A stretch of DNA of 64,000 nt from Lachnospiraceae bacterium (GTDB lineage Bacteria; Bacillota; Clostridia; Lachnospirales; Lachnospiraceae): NCBI GenBank assembly GCA_017527205.1, contig JAFXQK010000067.1, positions 62,001 to 126,000 on the forward strand. Reading direction: 5' to 3'. The notes beneath the pieces were generated by a model that saw only the letters and a program-made list of their open reading frames with translations, did no database searches and had not been told where the DNA came from. Positions 41,914 through 50,788 of this stretch are shown piece after piece; the first letter of the stretch is position 1, and every line of letters starts with the position of its first letter. A program made the position numbers and the translations under genes.

Positions 41914-43917
41914 TTACCCTTTCCCCTCATTCCCGTCTTCCCCGGATGCCCCGATAAAGCGGTAAAGTACAATTTCATCTGCAAGAAGGTCTGCTCCCGG
42001 AAGCAAATAGGAGAGGCCGTCCTTCCCTTTATTTTCAAAGGACAGCATTAACAGCTGCACGCCATCCTTTTGAATTGCCTTAATGCGATAGTCCCCTACC
42101 TTTGTTTTCAGGAAGGGATAATGCTTTGCAAAAATATCCAAGGTCTCTTCGTCCGTGGACTTGATCCTGATCACGTCCGGCGGATCTGAGCGTGAATCCG
42201 TATAGAGCCTGTCATAGCCATAGATTTCCATGTGATAGATTTCCGTGAGCGTTTCCATGGTGATGGCACCCTTGTTTGAGAAAGTCAGCTTTGCCGTATA
42301 CTCTCCCTCCGAGCCGTCATAAAAAAGCCATGTGCCCTCCAAAAACCTTAGTAGACCAGACTCATTTTGATACTCCGTTCCTCTTTGCTCCCCTGCATAA
42401 TCTCTGCCGGAAACATAGGTCGAAAGCGGGAAGCCTTCCTTGGTAAAGCGTTTGAGACGGTTTTCCTCTCCAAAGGCATAAGCACCATAGTAGCTTCCGG
42501 AAATCACCTGAATCCGAAGCTTCGGGACATCCTCCAGCGTCACCTTCACGCCAACCTTTTCGCCTGCATCAAGCGTCACCGTCGCAATGCTTTCTCCCGG
42601 AATATAATACCGCTCCTTCAGGAGTCCTTCAGCGATCAGATCGTCCTGATAGAGTCTCTCAACACTGATCTTCGTTTGATCCTGCGTTGCCGTGATGATC
42701 GCCCAATAATAGGTCGGTTCCTTCGGCGCGTTCTTCTTAGAGGAGGTAACGACTTCCTCTTCATACTCCTCTTCCTTCGGCAATTCAGGGACGTCAATGA
42801 AATCCTTCGCCCCCTGCAATCTTGCCAATTCCCTGGAGGTGACATAATCAATCTCCGCCAACGTCATGGGCTGCGTCTGGTTCAAGGGAAGGTTCGAAAG
42901 AAAGGTCCATTTGCCCTTTTCCACCTTGACCTTCATGACGTATTCCGGCTTTTTCTCGCGAGCCCATCCTGCCTTGCGGTAATAAATCTCATACACGTTG
43001 TCGCAGACCGTGCCGCTCATGAATTCCACGCGCATGGTTTCTGGTTGCTTCGGAACGCAATAGATCAGGTTCCTGTCAAGCGCATTCCATTCCAAGGGAT
43101 GTCTTGCTTCTGAATAATCCAGTCCCGTCCTTGATTTCACAAAATTCTGCACGGAACGGTTTGTCAATGCCGTTATCTGACTGGCATTGAGTGCCAATTC
43201 TTCTTCCGTGAAGGGTTCCTCTTGCGGTTCCTCGCCCTCCTCGAGCTCCACCGGCTCTTCTCCTCGAAGCTCGGCGATCCGCTGCTTTTCTTCCAGCCTT
43301 TGCGCGCGAAGATTTTCCCGAACCACGGCGACCTGCTCCTCGCTCAGGGTGATCTTCATGCCGGCGCCGCCCTGCAGAACCGTTTGCCAGTCAATCTCCT
43401 CGGGCCGATAATAATGACAGATAAAAAAGCCATTGTCCGATCCCCGAATGGACCATTGGAGCCTTCGAAGCTCCTGCTCCGTCAATTCCTGCACCTCGGG
43501 AATTTCCTCCGATTCCTCGGCCTCTTCAGCCATGGAATCCTCTGCCTTTGTTCCATTCAAGGCATTTCCATCCAGAGAATTTCCATCTGGTACACTTCCG
43601 TCTGGTACATTCTCGTCTGGTGCATTCCCGCCTGGTGCATTCCCGGAGGCCTGTATGGACTTTATGGCGATTTCCTGCGTTTTCTTTGCCTGCGCCTGAT
43701 AAACCTTAGTCGCTTCTTCTCCTGACTGTGACTGATATACCTGCGTTGCTTCACCTGCTTGTGCCTTTGACTCTTGCAGAACTTGTCCGCTCTGCAAAGT
43801 CATCACATTTTCCTCTGGAAATGCCGATGAAAACCCTTCCTCAGGATCCGCGCTCCCACACCCCGTCAAACATAGGACGAAAAGCCAAAGCCATAATCGT
43901 TTTCTAAGTTTCTTCAT
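41914..43917 (-). CDS. Large lipoprotein of unknown function
   Basis: A 667-aa surface lipoprotein. Signal peptide with lipobox LTGC (Cys20). Then a low-complexity stretch with five-residue repeats (GNAPD/GSVPD/GNSLD) from a 15-bp array, an acidic segment, and a large region (about 150-650) of mixed beta strands without known motifs, including two copies of an EEELALNASQI-like helix region. No enzyme motif seen. It sits directly before metF and after the kdgK terminator, so transcription with metF is likely. Function is not assigned. Confidence 0.75.
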   Translation of the reverse strand: MKKLRKRLWLWLFVLCLTGCGSADPEEGFSSAFPEENVMTLQSGQVLQESKAQAGEATQVYQSQSGEEATKVYQAQAKKTQEIAIKSIQASGNAPGGNAPDENVPDGSVPDGNSLDGNALNGTKAEDSMAEEAEESEEIPEVQELTEQELRRLQWSIRGSDNGFFICHYYRPEEIDWQTVLQGGAGMKITLSEEQVAVVRENLRAQRLEEKQRIAELRGEEPVELEEGEEPQEEPFTEEELALNASQITALTNRSVQNFVKSRTGLDYSEARHPLEWNALDRNLIYCVPKQPETMRVEFMSGTVCDNVYEIYYRKAGWAREKKPEYVMKVKVEKGKWTFLSNLPLNQTQPMTLAEIDYVTSRELARLQGAKDFIDVPELPKEEEYEEEVVTSSKKNAPKEPTYYWAIITATQDQTKISVERLYQDDLIAEGLLKERYYIPGESIATVTLDAGEKVGVKVTLEDVPKLRIQVISGSYYGAYAFGEENRLKRFTKEGFPLSTYVSGRDYAGEQRGTEYQNESGLLRFLEGTWLFYDGSEGEYTAKLTFSNKGAITMETLTEIYHMEIYGYDRLYTDSRSDPPDVIRIKSTDEETLDIFAKHYPFLKTKVGDYRIKAIQKDGVQLLMLSFENKGKDGLSYLLPGADLLADEIVLYRFIGASGEDGNEGKG
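43565..43650. repeat. 15-bp in-frame repeats in the lipoprotein
   Basis: Five to six copies of a unit like TTCCCGTCTGGTGCA, giving the GNAPD-type pentapeptides. Confidence 0.85.
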
Positions 43918-44053
43918 GTAATGAGCGTCACTTTCTCAATCTTTCGTCTCGCATAGAGACACATTTTATATTTTAACCGATTGGCCCCATCTTGTCAAAT
44001 TGGTTTACAAGGTGGCAGCCGCTTTGGTTCCTTCCTCGTCACTCATAAAATTG

Positions 44054-44080
44054 AAAAGGCAGGACGTTTTACGCCCTGCC
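44054..44080 (-). terminator. Terminator after kdgK
   Basis: Minus strand GGCAGGGCG, TAAAA loop, CGTCCTGCC (one mismatch), TTTTC. 36 nt after the stop. Confidence 0.85.
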
Positions 44081-44115
44081 CGTATGCTTTCATTGATTAC
44101 CCTTGTTTTCTTTGA

Positions 44116-45147
44116 TTATCTCTGAACACGTCCGGAAGCATCGCCGCCTGCCAAGGTCTCTACTTCCTTGCGGGATACCATGTTGAAGTCGCCAGGAATC
44201 GTATGCTTCAATGCGGAAGCAGCTACGCCAAACTCCAGTGCAGACTTGAAATCCTTTCCATCGAGCATGCCACAGATCACGCCGCCTGCGAAGGAATCTC
44301 CGCCGCCCACGCGGTCAACGATGGGATGAATGCTGTATTCCTTGGAATGATAGAATTCCTTGGTGTCTCTGGAGTAAATGCATGCAGACCAACCATTGTC
44401 GGAAGCGGAATGGCTCACGCGCAGGGAGGAAATGCAGTACTCGAAATTGTAATCTGCTACCATCTGCTCGAAAATGGACTTGTAACCGGCGAGCTCAAGG
44501 TCGCCACTCGTTACGTCGGTATTGCCGGGCTTGTAGCCAAGTACCAGCTCTGCATCCTCTTCGTTACCGATGCAGACGTCAACGTACTTCATCAGATTCT
44601 TCATAACTCTCTGAGCCTTCTCGGAGGTCCAAAGCTTCTTGCGGAAGTTCAGGTCTACGGAAACCTTTACGCCAGCCTTCTTTGCTGCGATCAGAGCCTT
44701 CTCGGTCAGCTCAGCGGCTGCATCAGAAATGGCAGGAGTAATTCCCGTAAAGTGGAACCAGTCTGCATCCTTGAAGATGTCTTCAAAATCAAAGTCAGCT
44801 TCCGTTGCGGTAGAAATGGAGGAATGTGCTCTGTCGTAAACAACCTTGGAGGGTCTCATGGAGCAACCGCTCTCCAGATAGTAAATGCCAAGTCTCTCAC
44901 CACATCTGGCGATATGCTTCGTGCAAACGCCATACTTTCTCAGAGCGGCAACGGCGCACTCACCAATCTCATTGTTCGGAACAGCCGTCACAAACTCAGC
45001 GTCATGTCCATAATTTGCCAAAGACACGGCTACGTTTGCCTCGCCGCCACCATAATTTACGTCAAACTCATCTGCCTGAATAAACTTCTCAAAATTCGGG
45101 GTCGACAGTCTCAGCATGATCTCACCCATTGTTACAACCTTAGCCAT
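44116..45147 (-). CDS. kdgK: 2-keto-3-deoxygluconate kinase
   Basis: PfkB-family sugar kinase of 343 aa that phosphorylates KDG to KDPG, the substrate of the aldolase encoded just upstream. Motifs: GGGEANVAVSLANYG near residue 32, FHFTGITPAIS, SVDLNFRKKLW and the anion-hole GGGDSFAGGVICGM with catalytic Asp near 305. The order aldolase then kinase, with LacI/GntR-like operators, marks the lower branch of uronate breakdown. The 291-nt gap between the two genes holds only short T/C-rich repeats. Confidence 0.92.
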   Translation of the reverse strand: MAKVVTMGEIMLRLSTPNFEKFIQADEFDVNYGGGEANVAVSLANYGHDAEFVTAVPNNEIGECAVAALRKYGVCTKHIARCGERLGIYYLESGCSMRPSKVVYDRAHSSISTATEADFDFEDIFKDADWFHFTGITPAISDAAAELTEKALIAAKKAGVKVSVDLNFRKKLWTSEKAQRVMKNLMKYVDVCIGNEEDAELVLGYKPGNTDVTSGDLELAGYKSIFEQMVADYNFEYCISSLRVSHSASDNGWSACIYSRDTKEFYHSKEYSIHPIVDRVGGGDSFAGGVICGMLDGKDFKSALEFGVAASALKHTIPGDFNMVSRKEVETLAGGDASGRVQR

Positions 45148-45438
45148 TATTCATATCCTCCTGTTTGTTAAGATGCTCTTTGCATCTATTTTCTTGATTT
45201 CCCTTCGTTTTGTTGTCCTATTTCCATGTCATGGCAGGCTCAGGACAACTATTTTCCTTGTTTCCTTAATTTTCGTTGCTCTTTCTGAACCTTGCGCCTG
45301 TTTCAGACAACAATTCTCAAGATTTTCCTTACTTTTGTTGTACTCTTCTGCCAAAATCTAGACTACGTACAACGAATTTCAATGTTTTCCTTGTTTCCGA
45401 TGTTACCCATAGTTTTCCTGAGGGTTCAAAGACCAGCC

Positions 45439-46398
45439 TTACTTCTGCACCAAATGTATTGCGAAGCCGCCGATTTGCTCCTTCAGATAAATTGCCTTGT
45501 ACTTACCCTTCTCATCCTTCTTGGGCTCCTCAAACTCCACGCCAAGAACGGTCGTCATGTAATTCACCGCACGCTCAATGTAATTGGTTCTGATGGCAAT
45601 ATGTCCGTTGGCACCCTTGAACGGGGTCTTCATCACTTCTACTGCAGTGCCAGCGAAGATGGAGCTGTTGCCGATCTTTGCAGGCATGCCAAACAGGAAG
45701 GCAAAGCGATTTGCGATCTTCAGCGCTTCTTCCTCGTTTGCGCCATTGATGCCGACGTGTGCCAGTTCAAAGCCAAGCATCGTCTGAACTGCCTCACGGG
45801 TGAGCTGCTCGATCTTCTCCCACTCGCCTGCGTTGATCAGGTCGCCAGGAACCATCCAGGAGCCACCGCACGCTATGATCTTCGGGAAATCCAGATAAGA
45901 GGTCAGGTTCTTTGCATTAATGCCGCCGGTGGGCATGAACTTCATGTTGACGTAAGGTGCTGCCATCGCCTTGATCTTTGCAAGACCGCCAGACTGCTCT
46001 GCGGGGAAGAACTTTACAACCTCAAGGCCAAGCTCAATTGCCTGTTCAATGTCGCTCGGGCTGGAGGTGCCGGGCGTGATGGGCACACCCTTCTCCTGAC
46101 AATATTTCACGGTTCTGGGATTTAAGCCAGGACTAACGATAAACTTTGCGCCTGCTGCCACTGCAGCATCTACCTGCGCCGCATTCAATACCGTACCTGC
46201 ACCAACGCACATGTTCGGGAAATTCTCCGTCATGATCTTGATGGCCTCCGCTGCCGCATCCGTACGGAAGGTGACCTCTGCACAGGGAAGTCCTCCTGCA
46301 CACAGCGCCTTCGCCAAAGGCAGCGCATCCTCTGCCCGATCAATCTTTACAACGGGCACAATACCAATTTTACTGATCTGTTCCAAAACCGCTTCCAT
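45439..46398 (-). CDS. eda: KDPG/KHG aldolase fused to a C-terminal VOC domain
   Basis: Class I aldolase that splits KDPG to pyruvate and glyceraldehyde-3-phosphate. 319 aa, against about 210 for ordinary Eda. Residues 1-205: AEVTFRTDAA (catalytic Glu), CVGAGTVLN, VVKFFPAEQSGG (Schiff-base Lys), MPTGGINAKN. Residues about 210-319 are a VOC-like domain (ELAHVGINGANEEEA, SIFAGTAVEVM, GHIAIRTNYIERAVNYMTTV, GFAIHLVQK). The frame is open to 46569, but ATG 46398 has AAGGA 8 nt upstream and the normal Eda N-terminus. Operon partner is kdgK. Confidence 0.92.
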   Translation of the reverse strand: MEAVLEQISKIGIVPVVKIDRAEDALPLAKALCAGGLPCAEVTFRTDAAAEAIKIMTENFPNMCVGAGTVLNAAQVDAAVAAGAKFIVSPGLNPRTVKYCQEKGVPITPGTSSPSDIEQAIELGLEVVKFFPAEQSGGLAKIKAMAAPYVNMKFMPTGGINAKNLTSYLDFPKIIACGGSWMVPGDLINAGEWEKIEQLTREAVQTMLGFELAHVGINGANEEEALKIANRFAFLFGMPAKIGNSSIFAGTAVEVMKTPFKGANGHIAIRTNYIERAVNYMTTVLGVEFEEPKKDEKGKYKAIYLKEQIGGFAIHLVQK

Positions 46399-46431
46399 GA
46401 TGTTTTCCTTTCTTACTAACTTTTTCCTTTT

Positions 46432-46506
46432 GAATTCTTTGTTACCCTCGGAATCCTTTGTTGCCCTCTGAATCATTTGTTGCCTCGGAATTCTTTGTTG
46501 CCAAAT
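46432..46506. repeat. Four 18-19-bp repeats in the eda leader
   Basis: Units at 46432, 46451, 46470 and 46488 with core GAATTCTTTGTTGCC, between promoter and ribosome site of the eda mRNA. Confidence 0.85.
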
Positions 46507-46522
46507 GAAATCGTAGTACAAA

Positions 46523-46536
46523 TGTAAGCGTTTGTC
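46523..46536. promoter_or_regulatory. CcpA cre-like site in the eda leader
   Basis: TGTAAGCGTTTGTC resembles the catabolite-repression element consensus (TGWAARCGYTWNCW), with the last bases imperfect. It is about 50 nt past the promoter. Confidence 0.4.
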
Positions 46537-46568
46537 CATCCATTTACAAAAACTAGGTGATTTCTGCA

Positions 46569-46618
46569 AAATGTAAGCCCTTACATTTCGATTATAGCAT
46601 ACTCCAAAAGAAATTCAA
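46569..46618 (-). promoter_or_regulatory. Promoter and palindromic operator of the eda-kdgK operon
   Basis: Minus strand TTGAAT (46613-46618), 16 nt, extended TGCTATAAT (TATAAT 46591-46596). Directly after it a perfect palindrome AAATGTAAG-CC-CTTACATTT (46569-46588), on the expected start site. Its form fits a LacI- or GntR-type sugar-acid repressor. Confidence 0.75.
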
Positions 46619-46661
46619 GTCCCTATCTCAAATTTCTTTTCTTATTTTGGCCCTTATGCAT

Positions 46662-46709
46662 AAAAAAAGCAACCCCTGACCGTAATCCGGTCTAATATGG
46701 GTTGCTTTT
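46662..46709 (-). terminator. Terminator of the YfhO transcript
   Basis: Minus strand AAAGCAACCC / GGGTTGCTTT with an inner GACCG/CGGTC stem, followed by a run of seven T. Also has a T-run on the plus strand. Confidence 0.85.
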
Positions 46710-46798
46710 CTTCCTTTCGTTTTACCACCTAAAATACGATTTTATTTCTTCAAGTGATATTTTCTCATGCCTTTCCTACAGAATTACCACCTAGATCA

Positions 46799-49606
46799 CT
46801 ACTTTCGTTCCACAGGTATTTTCTTGCTTTCTTCATAGCTTTCCTTATCCGCAGCTTCAACAAGCCTTTCCCCTTCATCAGCTTCAACAAGCCTTTCCCC
46901 TTCATCAGCTTCAACAAGCCTTTTGCCTTCATTGGCTTCATCAAGGCCTTCCCCTCCAGTAGCTTCCCCGACGTTTTCATCCGCGGCCGCTTCGTCAAGG
47001 TATTCTACGTCAGTAGCTTTCGCCATGTTTTCTTCTTCTATAACTTCAACAAAGCTTTCCCCTTCCAGGGCTTCCTCAGCATCCTCCTCAGAAGTCGGTT
47101 TCGCATTCTTCCTTTTCTTCCAGAGCCAAGGAATGCCAAAGAAAACTCCGGCAATGACGAGGCTGACAAGAGATCCAAGGATCCCCAAATGCTTTCCCGT
47201 CGGAACATAATTCAGCGCAATCTCATACTCTCCCGGCTCTAAATCCAGTGCCAAAAATGCATCGCCAAAGGTGGAAAGCTCCGTCTCCTTCCCGTTCACC
47301 ATGGCCTTCCAGCCCTTCTCGACAGGGATGGTCAAAATCAGTCTTCCCGCCTCCGCAAGGCTCAGCTTTCCTGATACCTTCGTATTGTCGACAACGACGT
47401 CCGTCATATGCTGCTGCCGCAGGATGTCCAGCGCCTGCGTCATTAAATCCAAATTCAACTGATAGATATTAACACTAATCTTCGGCGAATCATCCTTGGA
47501 ATCTCCGTTTGTCAGGGTAATCGTCTGGCCCTCCTTGAGGCTTCCAAGATACAGAATACATTCCTTTTTCAGGTCCTTAAAATTCTGCTCGTCAGGTGAA
47601 CCGCCAGTCATCTTGATCTTTGAGGTTCCATAGTTCGTCACGCACCCATAATAGATGCCGTCCGTCTTCGGTGTAAATACGACGTCATCTCCGTCCTGCT
47701 CTGACTTCACCCTCTTTAGCATGATGCCTTCAATGCCAAGCTGGTTGACGATTTCATTCTGAATCGTAATGCCCTTGTCCTTCATCTCCTCTGGGAGGTC
47801 AAAGCCCACGGGCGCCACATAGCCAAAGGGCAGCGTTTGAACGGCCTCATACAGATAGATTCCATTTTCCTCATCCACGAGGCGGAACAATTCATTCTCC
47901 CATTCCTCGGAATCTCCATAAAGGTATCCGACATTCAAAAGTGCGGAAGAAAACGCCGTTGCACCATCATAGCCATAATATACCTTGCTGTGATGCATGC
48001 CGAATTTCGTATAGAAATCCATGACGTAGGAGTTCATGGTCGAGGAGAATACGGATGCGGAAGGAAAGCCCGCAAGCGTTGCGTCATTCTTTGTCTTTCT
48101 CGTAAACTTCTCAAATCTCGTAAAGCCATTCTGCCCCTTCGCATGTCTTTCGTACAGTGCGCGATAGTCCTCCAGGTGCTTTACGTAAGCCGCCCTGTCC
48201 GTGGTTCCAACGCTCGTATAGGCCATGTTGATTGCCGTCTCCGAAAGCACGGCGACAAACGCCACCGCCATGACAACATAGCGAATCGTTCGGCTCTCCT
48301 TTTTCATGCCAAGGTACAGACAGATGGCATAAACGGTCACAAAGGCAAGGTTCAAAAGCCAGGTCCAGGTCTCGAAATCATCTACCTCAACGAATTTCTC
48401 AACGAACAGGAAAAAGAGAACCGTTCCGAGATAAACCTTGATCACGGCTTCCGCTTTGATTCCGTCCAGGTGCGTCAGGCAGTCATAGCATGCCACCAGG
48501 ATCAGTAAAACGTAGAGGAAGGATTGCCTTGCAGGAAGGGAATCCGGATAGTTCATGCCATGCCAGATAAAATCCAGCATGTTTGTTGCAAAGCTCAGCA
48601 AAAAGATCCCAGCCATGGCCAAGAATCCAAATCTTCTTTTGGCGGAAATCTTTTCGTTCATCGCATAGAGCGGAATCATGAGAAAGACAAAGGAACCGCA
48701 GTAAATGTTAGGCCAATGCTCCAACGCGCGCTCCGTGGTGATTGCCATGCAATGTCTTGCCAGCACGTCCAGCACGGTAAAATAGGACTTCCACTCCGTT
48801 GGGAAATCCATGTCGCCAAAGTCCGTCTCCATCAGGGCAAAAACCTCGGGAACCAGAAAAACGGCGGCAAGACCGCCCGCGAGAAGGGACCCTGCGGCAA
48901 ATTTCCAAACCATCGAAAAGCTGTGCTTTTCCATCACAAAAAGGTAAATAAAATAGATGACCAAGAACATGCAAATCATGATGGAAATGTAGAAATTAGA
49001 GAAAATGCTAAGCCCGAGCGCCAGCACGTAAAGCCCCATCTTTCCCTGATGAACCAAGCGCTCCAGGCCCATTAAAATCAGGGGAAACAGCACGACGCAG
49101 TCCATCCACATGACATTCCAGTTATAGGCCGCAACGAAGCCGCTCATGGCATAGAAGGTCGAGCAAAACAGTGCTGCCATGCTGGAAAACTGCTGACGGC
49201 CATCACGCGATTTTAGGTACAGGTAAGCGCAAAGTCCCGCCAGGCCGATTTTCACGACGACGGCATAGCTCATAAACTCGATCAGATACTTTTGGGGGAA
49301 CAAAAAGGCAAGCCAATTGAAAGGGCTTGCGGTATAGTAAATAAACAGGGCGCGGAAGTTTGAGCCCATGCCGACGTTCCAGGAATAGTCAATGCCCTCT
49401 CCCGCCTTGATTTTATCCATAAATTCCTGAAAGAATGGCACGTATTGATGATACATGTCAGAAAACATGAAGCTTCGTTTTCCAAACGGGAAAATCCCGT
49501 TCCCGATAAAAATCGCCATCATCAGTACAAAGGGAGCAAAAAAAGCGAAAATCCACGCCATGCGTGTGATGTCCCATTTCTTTTCTCGCGTCATTGTCTT
49601 GTCCAT
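46799..49606 (-). CDS. YfhO-family membrane protein
   Basis: Large multipass protein of 935 aa, related to Bacillus YfhO, a putative glycosyltransferase that modifies lipoteichoic acid. About 12 membrane helices (about 15-460), with the family landmarks MYHQYVPFFQEF and GEGIDYSWNVGMGSNF, DRAAYVKHL, then an outer domain (about 480-820), a last helix (about 825-845) and an acidic tail of 9-aa repeats (DEGERLVEA). AAGGAG 9 nt before ATG. Starts 6 nt after the Mbeg1-like gene's stop, so it is co-transcribed with it. Glycosyl donor unknown. Confidence 0.85.
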   Translation of the reverse strand: MDKTMTREKKWDITRMAWIFAFFAPFVLMMAIFIGNGIFPFGKRSFMFSDMYHQYVPFFQEFMDKIKAGEGIDYSWNVGMGSNFRALFIYYTASPFNWLAFLFPQKYLIEFMSYAVVVKIGLAGLCAYLYLKSRDGRQQFSSMAALFCSTFYAMSGFVAAYNWNVMWMDCVVLFPLILMGLERLVHQGKMGLYVLALGLSIFSNFYISIMICMFLVIYFIYLFVMEKHSFSMVWKFAAGSLLAGGLAAVFLVPEVFALMETDFGDMDFPTEWKSYFTVLDVLARHCMAITTERALEHWPNIYCGSFVFLMIPLYAMNEKISAKRRFGFLAMAGIFLLSFATNMLDFIWHGMNYPDSLPARQSFLYVLLILVACYDCLTHLDGIKAEAVIKVYLGTVLFFLFVEKFVEVDDFETWTWLLNLAFVTVYAICLYLGMKKESRTIRYVVMAVAFVAVLSETAINMAYTSVGTTDRAAYVKHLEDYRALYERHAKGQNGFTRFEKFTRKTKNDATLAGFPSASVFSSTMNSYVMDFYTKFGMHHSKVYYGYDGATAFSSALLNVGYLYGDSEEWENELFRLVDEENGIYLYEAVQTLPFGYVAPVGFDLPEEMKDKGITIQNEIVNQLGIEGIMLKRVKSEQDGDDVVFTPKTDGIYYGCVTNYGTSKIKMTGGSPDEQNFKDLKKECILYLGSLKEGQTITLTNGDSKDDSPKISVNIYQLNLDLMTQALDILRQQHMTDVVVDNTKVSGKLSLAEAGRLILTIPVEKGWKAMVNGKETELSTFGDAFLALDLEPGEYEIALNYVPTGKHLGILGSLVSLVIAGVFFGIPWLWKKRKNAKPTSEEDAEEALEGESFVEVIEEENMAKATDVEYLDEAAADENVGEATGGEGLDEANEGKRLVEADEGERLVEADEGERLVEAADKESYEESKKIPVERK
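46854..46947. repeat. 27-bp in-frame repeats in the YfhO tail
   Basis: Copies start at 46854, 46881 and 46908, with a decayed fourth; each codes for DEGERLVEA. Confidence 0.9.
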
Positions 49607-49612
49607 CTCAAA

Positions 49613-50752
49613 TTACTCCTTACTCTTTCGACCCACTTCTATTTTTTTCATTCTTTGGTCGATTTCCTTGAGGGCCTTGCGCCCTGCGGTCTCAAAGAGG
49701 CCCTTTAGCATTTCCGACATGCCCTTTTTTGTATCCTCGTCCAGCTCCTTAATGGCAGAGATCATGCCCAAAACGCTTTTTTTCTTATCTTCTTCCATCT
49801 GGATCAGGTCCTCTGCCTGAGAGCCCTCCAGGACGGAAAACAGGACGTCAATAAACATCCGAATTTGTTCTTCACTCAGGGAGTAAATCCAGTCATTGAC
49901 GGCCGTATCCATAAACATCTGACCATGCCGTATTTCCTTTGCCGTGGCAAACTGATTTTCCTTTACGATCCAAGAATAGGGATCATGCTGAAAAAGGCCC
50001 AGGTTCTTGCTCTCAATGACGCGGTAGGAGGCTTCCCTTTCAAACAGCATGCCTACGAACGAAGAACGCGGAAGGAGCTTTACGATCCTGTCCTCAATCC
50101 CATCGTAGTCACTCTCCTTTTGAACCTCCGGTCGGAAGCCTGGACCATCCATATTATAAATCGTCCTGATGCGCCGTTGCAACATCTTCGTGCTGTTCAT
50201 TCCCGCAAAAATGGCGAGGTTACCGCCCTTGGAATGTCCTCCCATCATAAAAGCGCCCGGGAAGCGCCGCGTTACGTCGCTGACATACTTTCGCGCACAG
50301 TGCTGCGCCGGAATCGGGCGCAAAAATGCCATGTTACAGTCTTCCTTCCAGGCCACCAGACTCTCATCCGTTCCACGGAATGCCAGGAATGGCATTTCCT
50401 GCTCCAAGAACAGGGTGATGGCGGAAAACTGCGTCTCCCAGCTTTTTTCGATCAGGTTGACATAGTAGTTCAGCCCCATGCCGCCAAACCGCACGCTCGC
50501 CACCATGCCCTCAAACAGTTCCCTGTTTACCTTCTCATATCGTTCGTCAGAAAACAGCTTTTCCTTCTCCGGGTGACCTGCAAGCTCCCGTAACACAACA
50601 GCTGGCGCGGATTCATCCACGCCAGGCACCAGTCCATCAAATTTCAAATAAGAAAACTGGCAGAGGATCAGGGCATCCACCTCATTAAACGGAAGCTCCT
50701 GAAAGGATTTGTCCCCCTGCTTTTTCAGATAAGTCAAGATCGTACCAGTCAC
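49613..50752 (-). CDS. Mbeg1-like (DUF2974) alpha/beta hydrolase
   Basis: Protein of 379 aa with a lipase-like hydrolase fold. Landmarks: LPFNEVDALILCQFSYLKFD at residues 18-37 and FMMGGHSKGGNLAIFAG near 170, whose Ser is the expected nucleophile. A charged helical C-terminus (about 310-379) follows. Many Firmicutes encode such proteins; substrate unknown. It lies just before the YfhO gene in the same operon. Confidence 0.85.
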   Translation of the reverse strand: MTGTILTYLKKQGDKSFQELPFNEVDALILCQFSYLKFDGLVPGVDESAPAVVLRELAGHPEKEKLFSDERYEKVNRELFEGMVASVRFGGMGLNYYVNLIEKSWETQFSAITLFLEQEMPFLAFRGTDESLVAWKEDCNMAFLRPIPAQHCARKYVSDVTRRFPGAFMMGGHSKGGNLAIFAGMNSTKMLQRRIRTIYNMDGPGFRPEVQKESDYDGIEDRIVKLLPRSSFVGMLFEREASYRVIESKNLGLFQHDPYSWIVKENQFATAKEIRHGQMFMDTAVNDWIYSLSEEQIRMFIDVLFSVLEGSQAEDLIQMEEDKKKSVLGMISAIKELDEDTKKGMSEMLKGLFETAGRKALKEIDQRMKKIEVGRKSKE

Positions 50753-50788
50753 GTCTTATCACGTTCTCCCATTTCGTATTTCCTACGC

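Noticed and set aside
41907..43960. S-box or other riboswitch for metF
   Set aside because: The metF start is 7 nt from the preceding gene, and no SAM-riboswitch pattern was seen before the lipoprotein gene.
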